This document shows positions 1 to 8,402 of a stretch of DNA of 64,000 nt, in pieces. The position numbers and the translations under genes were made by a program. Origin of the DNA: Paracoccus halophilus. GTDB lineage: Bacteria; Pseudomonadota; Alphaproteobacteria; Rhodobacterales; Rhodobacteraceae. The notes beneath the pieces were generated by a model. That model saw only the letters and a program-made list of their open reading frames with translations. It was not told the DNA's origin and made no database searches. Each line of letters begins with the position of its first letter. The stretch's first letter is position 1. The stretch covers positions 1 to 64,000 of the forward strand of contig NZ_JRKN01000017.1 in assembly GCF_000763905.1 (NCBI RefSeq), written 5' to 3'.

Positions 1-1
1 G

Positions 2-97
2 CTGGCAAAGGATTGGGAGAAATCCATCGAGAGCGCAGAGGCATGGGTTCTCATCGCACATATCAGGCGCATGACCAGGGCAATCGCAACAGATTGA
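2..97 (+). pseudogene. IS5-family transposase, C-terminal fragment (cut by window edge)
   Basis: Frame 2 reads into the window and ends at TGA 95-97. The 31 residues include LAKDWEKSIESAEAW and AHIRRMTR, the usual C-terminal tail of IS5-group transposases. The rest lies outside the window, so it cannot be said whether the element is complete. It sits directly against the end of the malonate operon. Confidence 0.6.
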
Positions 98-126
98 AAT
101 CATTCATCTCGTTTTGAATCTGGCTC

Positions 127-1560
127 TCAGGTTTTCGGCATGATCGGCAGCTGCTTGCTCAGGCCAAGCGATTGCTCGAGCACGGCAGCGGCAGAGATCA
201 GGTCGAAATCCCCCTTGGGCCGGCCGATCAGTTGCAGGCCGACGGGCAAGCCATCGCTGGTAAAGCCGCAGGGTACGGAAATCGCCGGGCAACCGGTCAG
301 GGTGATGACGAAAGTCAGATACATCCAGTCGATATAGGTGGTCAGTTCCTGATCGCCGATCCGGGTCGGGAAGCGTTGCTCGACCGGATAGGGCGGCACC
401 GAAACCGTGGGACATGCCAGGATGTCGTGGGTTTCAAAGAACTTGACCATGGCACCGAAGATGCGGGCCCGGCTGCGCTCGGCCGCCAGGATCTGATCGG
501 CGGTGACGTTCTGTCCCTTTTCGATGTTCCAGATGATCTCGGGGGCGATGCGCTCGCGCTCGGTTTCCAGCAATTCGCCCCGCAGGCTGGCGATCAGCAC
601 GGCGCGCAGGGTCTGGAAGGCATCGATGCCGCCCGAGAAATCGGGGCAGGTTTCATCGACCGTGCTGCCCGCACCGGCAAAGGCCTGGACGCCCTCACGG
701 CAAAGCCGCTCGACCTCGGGATCGACCAGCGACAGCCCCAGATTCGGGGTAAAGCCGATGCGAGTGGGGGCCTTCGGATCGCGGACCGCCTCGACAAAGG
801 GGCGCGCGGGGGCCTCAAAGCTCAGCGGATCGGCGGGATGCGCATGGGCCATCGCATCCAGCATCAGCGCCAGATCGGGAACATTTCGCGCCATCGGCCC
901 TTCGACCCATAATGCATCGTAAGGCAGGTCGGCGACACGCGGGACGCGGCCGACGCTGGGGCGCAGGCCGACGATGCCGCAATAGCTTGCCGGAATGCGC
1001 AGGCTGCCGCCCAGATCGTTGCCGGTGGCCAGCCACGCGGTGCCTGATGCCAGCGATGCCGCCGAGCCGCCGGACGAGCCGCCGACGGTCATCCGCAGAT
1101 CCCAGGGGTTGCGGGTCGCGCCGAATACCGGGTTGAAGGTATTCGCGCCGGCGATTTCGGGAACGTTCGACTTGGCATAGGCGATGCCGCCGCTGTCCTG
1201 AATCGTCGCGACCATATTGTCGGATGTCTCGGCCCGATTCTCGGCGAAGATGGGTGAGCCATAGGTGGTCAACTGCCCGGCGACGCTGTTGTAATCCTTG
1301 ATCGCGACGGGCAGACCGGCCAGAAATCCGGGGCGATCCCGGTTTTCATGGCTGCGCGGATCGAAACGCGCCGCCTCCTTGCGGGCCTCTTCGAAGAACC
1401 GGATCGGCAGGGCATTCACATGCGGCTCGACCTTTTCCGTTCTGTCAATGAGCGCGTCGAGCAGATCCAGCGGCGACAACTCCCCCTTTTTCAATCCGGC
1501 CACGACGTCGGTCGCGCTCATCCGGATCAGTTCATCTGCGTTGTCGGGTTTACTATTCAT
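127..1560 (-). CDS. Amidase-signature hydrolase, malonamidase-like
   Basis: A 477-residue amidase-signature enzyme. The Ser-cisSer-Lys triad is visible: Lys88 in VAIKD, cis-Ser162 in GGSSGGS and nucleophile Ser186 in NDLGGSLR. The two serines are 24 apart, as in malonamidase E2 and FAAH. The ATG at 1560 is chosen because GGAGGAG lies just upstream; the longer open frame has no such site. It is the third gene after malonyl-CoA decarboxylase and malonyl-CoA synthetase, 61 bases behind the latter. Rhizobial malonamidase E2 cleaves malonamate to malonate and ammonia, so the context suggests it feeds malonate to MatB. Other amides or indoleacetamide cannot be excluded as substrates; the amidase call itself is secure. 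Confidence 0.9.
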   Translation of the reverse strand: MNSKPDNADELIRMSATDVVAGLKKGELSPLDLLDALIDRTEKVEPHVNALPIRFFEEARKEAARFDPRSHENRDRPGFLAGLPVAIKDYNSVAGQLTTYGSPIFAENRAETSDNMVATIQDSGGIAYAKSNVPEIAGANTFNPVFGATRNPWDLRMTVGGSSGGSAASLASGTAWLATGNDLGGSLRIPASYCGIVGLRPSVGRVPRVADLPYDALWVEGPMARNVPDLALMLDAMAHAHPADPLSFEAPARPFVEAVRDPKAPTRIGFTPNLGLSLVDPEVERLCREGVQAFAGAGSTVDETCPDFSGGIDAFQTLRAVLIASLRGELLETERERIAPEIIWNIEKGQNVTADQILAAERSRARIFGAMVKFFETHDILACPTVSVPPYPVEQRFPTRIGDQELTTYIDWMYLTFVITLTGCPAISVPCGFTSDGLPVGLQLIGRPKGDFDLISAAAVLEQSLGLSKQLPIMPKT

Positions 1561-1621
1561 GACCTTACTCCTCCAGTTGGTCGGTAATCCTGATGTCGCG
1601 CTGGCCCTCCGGCGCGCGGCA

Positions 1622-3145
1622 TCAGGGGGTTTCTGCGGATGAAAAAAGCCCGGCATAGGTCTTGCGCAATTCGGCCTTCTGGACCTTGCCCATGACGTTG
1701 CGGGGCAACTCATCAATCAGGATCACGCGCTTGGGCTGCTTGTAGCGGGCCAGCGTGCCGCCAAGCGCCGACAGCAGCGCCGTCTCGTCGAGTTTCGCGC
1801 CGGGCTTCGGCACGACAAGCGCGACGACACCCTCTCCGAAATCGGGATGCGGCACACCGATGACCGCGCTTTCCAGTACGCCCGGCAGTTCGTCGATCAG
1901 CGCCTCGATCTCTTTGGGGTAGACATTGTAGCCGCCCGAGATCACCAGATCCTTGCTGCGCCCGACGATATGCAGATAGCCCTCGGCATCGATCAGGCCC
2001 AGATCGCCGGTGATGAAAAAGCCGTCCGGACGGAACTCGGATGCGGTCTTTTCCGGCATGTTCCAATAGCCCTCGAAGACATTCGGCCCCTTGACCTCGA
2101 TCGACCCGATCTCATCGGCGGGCATGGGCGTGCCGGTTTCTGCGTCGGCAACGCGGACCGTCACACCCGGCAGGGCCATCCCGACCGCGCCCGGCCTGCG
2201 ATCGCCGTCATAGGGATTGGATGCGATCATGCAGGTTTCGGTCATCCCGTAGCGTTCGAGGATCGCGTGGCCGGTGCGCTCGCTGAACGCGCGATGATCC
2301 TCGGCCAGCAGCGGGGCGGAACCCGACACGAAAAGCCGCATGGCCGCGGTGGCCTCATGCGTCAGCCCATCGGATTTCAACAGGCGGGTATAAAAGGTCG
2401 GGACCCCCATCAGCACCGTCCCGCGCGCCATAAGCGATATCACCTCATCGGCGTCAAAGCGGGTCAGAAAGACCATCGTGGCGCCAGAGCAGATGGCCAT
2501 GTTTGCTGCAACGAACAGGCCATGGGTATGAAAGATCGGCAGCGCGTGGATCAGCCGGTCATCGGCCGTAAAGCGCCAGCAATCGATCAGCGCCTCGCAG
2601 TTCGAGGCAAGGTTTCCATGCGTCAGCACGGCCCCTTTCGAGCGGCCGGTGGTGCCAGAGGTATAAAGGATCGCAGCCCGGTCCCGAGGCCCGCAAGGGT
2701 GGTGATCCTCGCGCGCCGGCGCCCGCGCCGCGCGCTCCAGCAGCGAGCCGTCGCCTTCGGCCCCCAGGGTCTCGACCGTCAGCACGTCCGAGGCTCTGCC
2801 CTGATGCTGATCCAGCGTTTCCGGTGCGCAGACGAACAGGCGGGGATCGGCGTCACCGATGAAATAGTCGATTTCCGGTCCAGTATAGGCCGTGTTCAGC
2901 GGCAGGAACACCGCGCCGCATTGCAGCGTCGCCAGATAAAGAGCAATGGCCTCGGGACTCTTGGGCACTTGCGCGGCAACCCGGTCGCCCGGCTGAACGC
3001 CGATCTGGGTCAGGGCGCCCGCAATACTTTCGACCAGCATTCGCATGCGGGAATAGCTGATATCGGCTTTGCCGGGCCGCTCGAACAGGGTCTTGCCCTG
3101 CAATATCTCGGCCCCCGAAAGGAATTGTTCATAAATCGTCTGCAT
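1622..3145 (-). CDS. matB: Malonyl-CoA synthetase (MatB)
   Basis: A 507-residue ANL-superfamily acyl-CoA ligase that would activate malonate to malonyl-CoA with ATP and CoA in the cytoplasm. The AMP-binding loop ILYTSGTTGRSKGAVLTHGN lies near residue 174, the hinge region is GRSKDLVISGGYNVYP, and the catalytic Lys is in NVMGKVQK near the C-terminus. The ATG at 3145 has GGAGGA at good spacing and lies 4 bases after the stop of the decarboxylase gene, so the two are co-transcribed. MatB enzymes often also take methylmalonate. Because two type I PKSs lie in the same window, this enzyme could also contribute extender units; that is inference. Confidence 0.92.
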   Translation of the reverse strand: MQTIYEQFLSGAEILQGKTLFERPGKADISYSRMRMLVESIAGALTQIGVQPGDRVAAQVPKSPEAIALYLATLQCGAVFLPLNTAYTGPEIDYFIGDADPRLFVCAPETLDQHQGRASDVLTVETLGAEGDGSLLERAARAPAREDHHPCGPRDRAAILYTSGTTGRSKGAVLTHGNLASNCEALIDCWRFTADDRLIHALPIFHTHGLFVAANMAICSGATMVFLTRFDADEVISLMARGTVLMGVPTFYTRLLKSDGLTHEATAAMRLFVSGSAPLLAEDHRAFSERTGHAILERYGMTETCMIASNPYDGDRRPGAVGMALPGVTVRVADAETGTPMPADEIGSIEVKGPNVFEGYWNMPEKTASEFRPDGFFITGDLGLIDAEGYLHIVGRSKDLVISGGYNVYPKEIEALIDELPGVLESAVIGVPHPDFGEGVVALVVPKPGAKLDETALLSALGGTLARYKQPKRVILIDELPRNVMGKVQKAELRKTYAGLFSSAETP

Positions 3146-3149
3146 CGGA

Positions 3150-4487
3150 TCAGTCCTCCCCGGAAAGGCGCCGCAAGGCGTCGGCCAGCGACGGGCCATG
3201 CGTCACCGTGCCGTCGCGCACGAAACGTTCGTGCTGGGCCTCAATTGCGGCAAGTTCGTAAAGATAGTTGATCATCAGGCCATGCGCGGCCTTCAGCGCA
3301 TGTTCGGATCGGTCGGCGGGCCAGTTGAGACGCCAGGCCGAGGCGCCGTTGCCCAGATGAAAGCGTGCGACCGGGTCGGGCGGCGCCCCGGCCTTGTTGC
3401 GCGCCGTGACGAAATATCTTGCGGCAAAGGCCTCGACCTCGGGCCGCAGCCGCTCGATGTTCTTTTCATCCGTGATCCAGTCCCGACGGTCGAGCGCCTC
3501 TTTGAGCGCCCTGGCCCGTTCCGAATCCTGCGCCTCGAGCCAGCGGGCGAAGCCGGGTGCGGGCGACAGCGTCACAAAACGGGTGAGCCCCGACAGTTCC
3601 GCAGACAATTCGCTGGCGACCTGCTTGATGAGGAAATTGCCGAACGACACGCCTTTCAGGCCCGGAAGGCTGTTGTTGATGGAATAGAAAACAGCCGTAT
3701 CCGCCTCGACCGGGGCGTCCGGTTCGGGCGCCGTCAGGATCGTCGAGATTGCGTCCGGCACGCCTTGCGTCAGCGCCACCTCGACAAAGATCAGCGGCTC
3801 GTCGCCGGTCGCGGGGTGAAAAAAGGCGAACATCCTGCGGTCATGCGGATTCAGCCTGCGGCGCAGATCCTCCCAGCCCTGCATGGGGTGGACGCTTTCG
3901 TAACGCATGATCCGTTCCAGGATCGCGGCCGAGCTGTTCCAGTCGATGCGCTGCATCCGCAGGAAGCCCCGGTTGAACCAGGACGACAGCAGATGCGCGA
4001 AATCCAGATCGACCGCCTCCAGTTCCGGGGCGTCACGCATCGCCCGTAAAAGGTCGGAACGCATCCTGACCAGTTTCAGCGTTGCACCCGGCGCCAGGTT
4101 CAGACGGCGCAGCAACGATTGCCGTTTCGGCTCGACCGCCTGAAACAATGCGGATGCGGCGGTGTCATCCTGCTTCTGGTCCCATTCCTGATAGGCCTTG
4201 CGGATATCCGCCGGATCGACGCCGTAATCGTTCAGCAGCATGCGAAAGAAGGCACGCTTCTCAGGCTCGTCGAGTTCGGCATAGGCGGCCAGCGCCTGTT
4301 CGGCCACGGCGACCCGGGCGGCGTCGCCGATCCGCGCCATCAGCACCTTGCACGCGACAGATATCCGTTCGGTGGCCGGGCGGGACAGCGCCTCCTGCGT
4401 TGCCGACCCTCCACCGGTGCGCCGGCCGTCGCGGCGCATGATCGCATCGACGAAATCCGAAAGAAGTGCGAATCGTTGCTTTACCAT
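3150..4487 (-). CDS. matA: Malonyl-CoA decarboxylase
   Basis: A 445-residue protein with the malonyl-CoA decarboxylase layout: an all-alpha N-terminal half and a GNAT-like C-terminal half. Recognisable blocks are VHPMQGWEDLRRRL, CFF-type HPATGDEPLIFVEVALT and the KGVSFGNFLIKQV stretch. It releases CO2 from malonyl-CoA to give acetyl-CoA. It is the first gene of a malonate operon with matB (4-base gap) and a malonamidase-like gene. The rhizobial regulator MatR is not encoded beside it here, but a GntR-type inverted repeat stands upstream of the start. Length and block order are normal for the family. Confidence 0.93.
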   Translation of the reverse strand: MVKQRFALLSDFVDAIMRRDGRRTGGGSATQEALSRPATERISVACKVLMARIGDAARVAVAEQALAAYAELDEPEKRAFFRMLLNDYGVDPADIRKAYQEWDQKQDDTAASALFQAVEPKRQSLLRRLNLAPGATLKLVRMRSDLLRAMRDAPELEAVDLDFAHLLSSWFNRGFLRMQRIDWNSSAAILERIMRYESVHPMQGWEDLRRRLNPHDRRMFAFFHPATGDEPLIFVEVALTQGVPDAISTILTAPEPDAPVEADTAVFYSINNSLPGLKGVSFGNFLIKQVASELSAELSGLTRFVTLSPAPGFARWLEAQDSERARALKEALDRRDWITDEKNIERLRPEVEAFAARYFVTARNKAGAPPDPVARFHLGNGASAWRLNWPADRSEHALKAAHGLMINYLYELAAIEAQHERFVRDGTVTHGPSLADALRRLSGED

Positions 4488-4527
4488 GTCTCACCTCCGG
4501 GATTTGTTGTACTCCAGACATACCATG

Positions 4528-4540
4528 TTGTATATAACAA
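4528..4540. promoter_or_regulatory. Candidate GntR/MatR-type operator upstream of the malonate operon
   Basis: TTGTATATAACAA lies 41-53 bases before the decarboxylase ATG. It has TTGT/ACAA arms and resembles the TTGTATACAA-type sites bound by rhizobial MatR. The surrounding 4500-4560 is clearly more AT-rich than its flanks, as expected of a promoter. No matR gene is seen in this window, so the cognate regulator would have to be elsewhere. Confidence 0.45.
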
Positions 4541-4644
4541 AACATAGAATGGACATTTCCAACTGTGCACGGCATCCTGTCTGCTGATCGAGACCGCACC
4601 ATGACGGCGTTGTTGCAAAACCCCGGCGGCGCAGGGTTAACGAC

Positions 4645-4744
4645 GTGAATCCATGCGGTTATGCGGGCGGCATGAATAAGTCATGCCCCGCCCGCCACCG
4701 CATGACGAACTGGTCCAGCTACAGTCACGCGCTCAGGAAGTGCG
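4645..4744 (+). pseudogene. IS5-family transposase, N-terminal remnant
   Basis: The short frame carries RMTNWSSYSHALRKCG, matching the N-terminal TNWxxYNxALRxRGSL block of IS5-group transposases. It is preceded at 4610-4622 by GTTGTTGCAAAAC, typical of the terminal inverted repeat of such elements. The frame then runs into unrelated sequence, so only about 30 residues remain. Confidence 0.5.
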
Positions 4745-4759
4745 GGCGGCAGAAGAGCT

Positions 4760-4850
4760 TGCTACCCAAGGTTTTGCGCAGCCCCATGATGCTTTCGGCC
4801 ATGGCGTCGTCATGGGAATCCCCGACGCTGCCGACCGAACCACCCGCTAA
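4760..4850 (-). pseudogene. IS3-family transposase OrfB fragment
   Basis: On the minus strand this stretch translates to SVGSVGDSHDDAMAESIMG, the conserved block around the last catalytic residue of IS3-family integrase-type transposases (usually GSVGDSYDNALAES). Nothing else of the element is recognisable, and it abuts the IS5 remnant in the opposite orientation. Confidence 0.6.
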
Positions 4851-4859
4851 AATGGGGCG

Positions 4860-5157
4860 GATTACCCATCTCCGTCATAAAGGCTGAGAAGCTCAACAGG
4901 TCGCTTTTGATTATAAGATTTCATCTGCCAGTCTTTCCACAAGATATCACCTCCACCGAATCTGTCTGGAAGGGGCGGTGGAGATGAGTTTGAAAACTAG
5001 CCGTTCCTCACAAGTACCAGAGCGGGTTCCAATGATGGCGCTATTGCCCGAATCTTGTCGAGAATATCGATGAACCAGGCTGCGCCTGCCACGGGTCGTT
5101 TCGCGAATGCTGTGGAAATTCCCTGGCGGCGCGCTCCGGGCAGGGAAGGGGCTGCCG
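4860..5157. other. Gene-free stretch, probable further transposase debris
   Basis: No convincing gene. A plus-strand frame from 4984 contains MMALLPESCREY, which weakly recalls the LLPExLDDYI start of IS1182-like transposases and would need frameshifts to continue. I regard it as decayed mobile DNA without firm assignment. Confidence 0.3.
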
Positions 5158-5405
5158 TCAGAATTTGTTGGGGAGATAGCCCCGGCGCTGCTTGAGGCGG
5201 GCTGTTTCGTCCGGGGCATCGATGGCGCGGCCTTCGTCACGGTGATGGCTGACCTGCATCTCGCCCGGACTGCCGATCCGGCTCCATGCTCGCACCAGCG
5301 AGGCACCGCCGAGCGGGTAGCGCTGCACGATCATCAGGTAGAAGCGGCGCATGTTGCGCGCCGGGCCACCCGGCGCAGCAGGACGCGGTCGGAGAAAAAC
5401 TCCAT
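5158..5405 (-). pseudogene. WGR-domain protein, frameshifted
   Basis: ATG at 5405 opens MEFFSDRVLLRRV. The reading then needs one added base near 5365 to continue as PARNMRRFYLMIVQRYPLGG and SLVRAWSRIGSPGEM, a WGR domain (here W-S-R in place of W-G-R). With that base restored the gene is 83 codons including the stop, the usual size of stand-alone WGR proteins in this group. These proteins are thought to bind nucleic acid; no specific role is known. The missing base turns GTGGxCCCG into GTGGCCCG. It lies within IS debris, so it is probably dead, unless the base loss is a sequencing error. Confidence 0.6.
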
Positions 5406-5441
5406 TCGTCCGGGATCTGCCGGCAGCGAAGGGACAAGCGG

Positions 5442-6452
5442 TCACATATCGTCAAAGCGGGTGAGGTATTCGTGTAGTGTTTCGCGGCGCTGGTCCTTGT
5501 CATATTTGTCATTGGGGCGGCGATAATTCACGATGCTCCATTTCCCCTTCCCCCCATATTCCGAGATCCGCGCCGGTTTCAGCGCCCGTGCCAGCGCCCC
5601 GTAATGCGGCATTTTCTCACCGGTCTCTCGATTGCCGAGCAGGGGCGCAGGACCGGCCTGCACCACGATCCCGTTGTCATAATCCCAGAACTCGAAGCCG
5701 GTCAGACCGAGTTGTGCCAGAACCGCCTCACGCCCGCCGCAGCGATCCAAAAGATCGTTATGGACCGCGTTCAGCCAGTTGATCGGCAGCATGTCATCGC
5801 CGATGGAGAAGGTCATATCGGCGGCGCGGCCCGCAATCAGGCCGGGATATTTGCGCAAAAGCGGGTAAAGCGATTCCGCGCCTTCACCTTGTGTCCATGA
5901 AGGGTTCCCGGTCATTGTCATGCACAGGCCTGACTGCGCATGAAGCGGCTGCAGGATATCTGCCAGATCCCTGAAAATCTTCTGCGCCAGCCCCGGTCTG
6001 TCCTGCCGTTCCAGCCAAGGCAGCGGGAAGTTGAACTGGAAAAAATCCTGCTCTTTTGCGGGAAATCGCAAGCCCAATGCGCGGATTTCGAGAGCATGTC
6101 CCGCCGCTTCGCCATCCTTGTTCGTGAAATCGAAAAGACCGAACCAGAGGTCATCGTTCATGGCCTGCCTTTGCCAAAGCTCATAGGCCTTGGCATCGTT
6201 CCCGGCTTTCCGAAGGTCCAGCCAGGTCAGATTGTCCGGCGTCTCCACAACGGCCCAGTTATAGGTATCAGTCGGTACCAGATTCCGGCAATATTCCTCT
6301 GCCTGCATCAGTTGCTTGCGATGTTCAGGATTGTCCGAACGGCGGAGAAAAAACATCATTCCGAACACGACCCGCGCGAAGGTCCGGGTTATGTCGCCGC
6401 GTGCGCGTTCAAAACGGATGTTGTCAAATCCCTGAAAAAGACTGAGTTCCAT
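5442..6452 (-). CDS. TsiV/DUF3396 type VI immunity protein
   Basis: A 336-residue protein of the DUF3396 (TsiV) family. Family features seen are the N-terminal FARVVFGMMFFLRR stretch, MTMTGNPSWTQGEGAESLY, and the DMLPINWLNAVHNDLLDRCGG block. Members protect against type VI secretion nuclease effectors encoded just upstream. That arrangement is present here: the gene starts 9 bases after the stop of a VRR-NUC-like toxin remnant and AGGAAAGCCT lies between. No signal peptide, consistent with a cytoplasmic immunity role. The frame is intact although its partner is damaged. No type VI structural genes are in the window. Confidence 0.75.
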   Translation of the reverse strand: MELSLFQGFDNIRFERARGDITRTFARVVFGMMFFLRRSDNPEHRKQLMQAEEYCRNLVPTDTYNWAVVETPDNLTWLDLRKAGNDAKAYELWQRQAMNDDLWFGLFDFTNKDGEAAGHALEIRALGLRFPAKEQDFFQFNFPLPWLERQDRPGLAQKIFRDLADILQPLHAQSGLCMTMTGNPSWTQGEGAESLYPLLRKYPGLIAGRAADMTFSIGDDMLPINWLNAVHNDLLDRCGGREAVLAQLGLTGFEFWDYDNGIVVQAGPAPLLGNRETGEKMPHYGALARALKPARISEYGGKGKWSIVNYRRPNDKYDKDQRRETLHEYLTRFDDM

Positions 6453-6461
6453 AGGCTTTCC

Positions 6462-6982
6462 TCAATGTGCCAGTTGTGCGCCGGACTGGAAAATCCGCGC
6501 CCATGAAGCCGCCGCTCCACGCGCCAGAGCCTGCCTCGCGGCGGCACTGAGCGCCGAGGATCCAAAGACCCGCGCCGCCATGCCCGCCGTGAGCGCACCA
6601 AGGGCGATTTCCCCGGCAGGCCCTTCAAAGGGCGAGGCAATCGCCACGGCGGTTCCCAATGCGCCCAGAATGGTTCCGCCCACCGCAAGAGCGCGGTCCC
6701 CCAAAGAGATATGCGCATCGTTGACGGTCTTGGCGGCGGTCACGAGAGCCACCTGTTCCTGGGTCCTGTTATCATCGCTGCATTCGCATTCTTTGGGATT
6801 CAGTTCTTCAACATCGTCAGCATCTCCGGCAATCTCGCTATAATCGTCAAGCTGACCAGACCCCCAATCATCCGTTCCGAACTTCATCTCGACAACCTTG
6901 AAGATATTGTCCTGCGTGGGTGGGCCACCTTGCTGATGGCATCACGTGGCGCCGCCTTCTTCGCTGTCGGTGATCGTCCCAT
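6462..6982 (-). pseudogene. VRR-NUC-like nuclease toxin (TseV type), frameshifted and short
   Basis: ATG at 6982 follows a strong GGAAGGAGGA site and opens MGRSPTAKKAAPRDAISKVAH. Adding one base near 6920 joins this to PTQDNIFKVVEMKFG, after which an open frame of 141 residues runs to 6462. The segment VVEMKF followed by QLDDYSEIAG resembles the E-x-K core of VRR-NUC/PD-(D/E)xK nucleases. The C-terminal part is hydrophobic and Ala/Gly-rich. It lies immediately before a TsiV/DUF3396 gene, as in known TseV-TsiV pairs. Restored length is 173 residues, shorter than effectors with an N-terminal export domain. If the internal ATG at 6887 is used, a 141-residue fragment could still be made. Confidence 0.5.
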
Positions 6983-7022
6983 CGGGTCTTCCTCCTTCCC
7001 GAAAATAGCACGGAAAGAAGGT

Positions 7023-7130
7023 TAAGTGGACACATTGACGACGGTCCTGATCTTGCGAAGCGGAGGCTCCGCCGGGATGCGCTCTTCGAGATTGATGTAG
7101 CTGAACAGCGATCCCGTCACCTTGTCTGAT
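7023..7130 (-). pseudogene. IS5/IS1182-like transposase, N-terminal remnant
   Basis: The minus strand reads LFSYINLEERIPAEPPLRKI, the N-terminal block (usually LFSYVDLExRIPxxHPLRxI) of IS5/IS1182-group transposases. It ends after about 35 codons, 40 bases before the toxin start. Confidence 0.6.
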
Positions 7131-7189
7131 CAGCGCATCGCCACCTCCGCACCTGCAGTGGCTACAGTGAATCATGTTCCGAGATGGGC

Positions 7190-7415
7190 GTCGAGGCAGG
7201 AGTTTTTCAGCAGCCTGCTAACTTATCGGGTTCGAAACGTGAATCCTTCCAGCGTAAAGTTCTGCAACAACGCCGAGAAGCTGCGAAATTCCGACCTTTC
7301 GACAATCCTCCTCAACACTCAGCCCGTCATCGGCCTGCTTCAGAAGAATGCGATCTGCTGCTCGCTGAACCTGGACGTCTTCATCACTCTTCCTCGCTTT
7401 GCCTGCCAGGGACAT
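7190..7415 (-). pseudogene. IS3-family OrfA remnant
   Basis: The minus frame contains ILLKQADDGLSVEEDCRKVG, the helix-turn-helix start of IS3-family OrfA proteins (usually ILKQAxxGxSVxEVCRKxGIS). The following Trp/Tyr block is out of frame. The 145 bases between here and 7560 show no gene. Confidence 0.6.
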
Positions 7416-7559
7416 TACGAGAATTTTCTCACCTCAAACGGTCCAAATTCTTGCAAGCAGGTCACGCCCTGACCGAATTTGCTCCGCCGTTGACAGCGGG
7501 CATTATCAAAAGAAATGCAGCAAGAATTGCCAACCCGGTCCTTGGCAAAAAGTTTCGGA

Positions 7560-8375
7560 TCATTGCAATGCTCTCCATCGGGCTCCGTCACAGACTGCCC
7601 GACCGTCGCCCGCCAGTTTAAGAAGCAACGCCCCGATCGTGCGATGCGCGATGCCACGCATTTCAGGGCTCAGCGTTCCATAGGATTCGGTAACGATATG
7701 GTCGATATCTGCAGGGGCATTGGCGATCTGATCCCACAAGGCCTGCTCGCGCTCTCTGGTTCGTGCTATCAGAGCGCCGACGAATTTTCGCGGATTGCGG
7801 ATCGCCGGTCCATGGCCCGGCAAAAAAAGCTTGCTGCGTATCTGAAGCAGTTTGCCAAGGCTTTCCATATAACTGCGCGCATCGCCGTCAGGCTGCAGGA
7901 CCGATGTCGGTGCCCAGGCCATAATATGATCTCCGGTAAAGATCACATCCCCCAGTTGAAAACAAAGATGATCTGCCGCGTGTCCGGGGGTTGCGATCAC
8001 AACGAAGCCGTCGATCACCGAGTTGTCGGACAGGCGCTGATCCACTTGGTCGCCCTGTGCCAGGCTGGCACGTGCGGCGGCAAGATTGGCGCCGCTTTCA
8101 CGAGCCAGCCATGCCGCACCTTCGACGTGATCGCGGTGATCATGCGTAATAAGGATCCGACCTATCTTGCCGCCAGTCGCGAACATGATCGCGTCCAAAT
8201 GGGACTGATCATCGGGTCCGGGGTCGATGACGACCCACCCCCTCTCGACCGCGACCAGATATGTATTGGTTCCGTGATGTGTCATCGCGCCTCCATTGCC
8301 GGCCACCAATCGCTGAATGCGATCGGTGACCTGCATTGGTGTCCCGCGAGGCGGCTCTGGCTCAGAAAAGAACAC
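7560..8375 (-). CDS. Metallo-beta-lactamase-fold hydrolase
   Basis: A 271-residue LACTB2-like MBL-fold enzyme. The metal motif ITHDHRDHVEGA (HxHxDH) is intact, with later ligands in ATPGHAADH, TGDH and LPGHGPAI. The N-terminal MTHHGTNTYLV matches the subfamily. The GTG at 8375 is chosen because GCAGGAGCAG lies upstream; the ATG at 8336 would cut into the usual N-terminus. It is the last gene of a five-gene run after the PKS, NRPS, pseudo-SGNH protein and outer membrane protein, 27 bases behind the latter. MBL enzymes cleave esters, thioesters and lactones, so product editing or self-protection is possible; the substrate is unknown. Confidence 0.85.
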   Translation of the reverse strand: MFFSEPEPPRGTPMQVTDRIQRLVAGNGGAMTHHGTNTYLVAVERGWVVIDPGPDDQSHLDAIMFATGGKIGRILITHDHRDHVEGAAWLARESGANLAAARASLAQGDQVDQRLSDNSVIDGFVVIATPGHAADHLCFQLGDVIFTGDHIMAWAPTSVLQPDGDARSYMESLGKLLQIRSKLFLPGHGPAIRNPRKFVGALIARTREREQALWDQIANAPADIDHIVTESYGTLSPEMRGIAHRTIGALLLKLAGDGRAVCDGARWRALQ

Positions 8376-8402
8376 ACGCTGCTCCTGCTTTTTCGGATGT
8401 GA

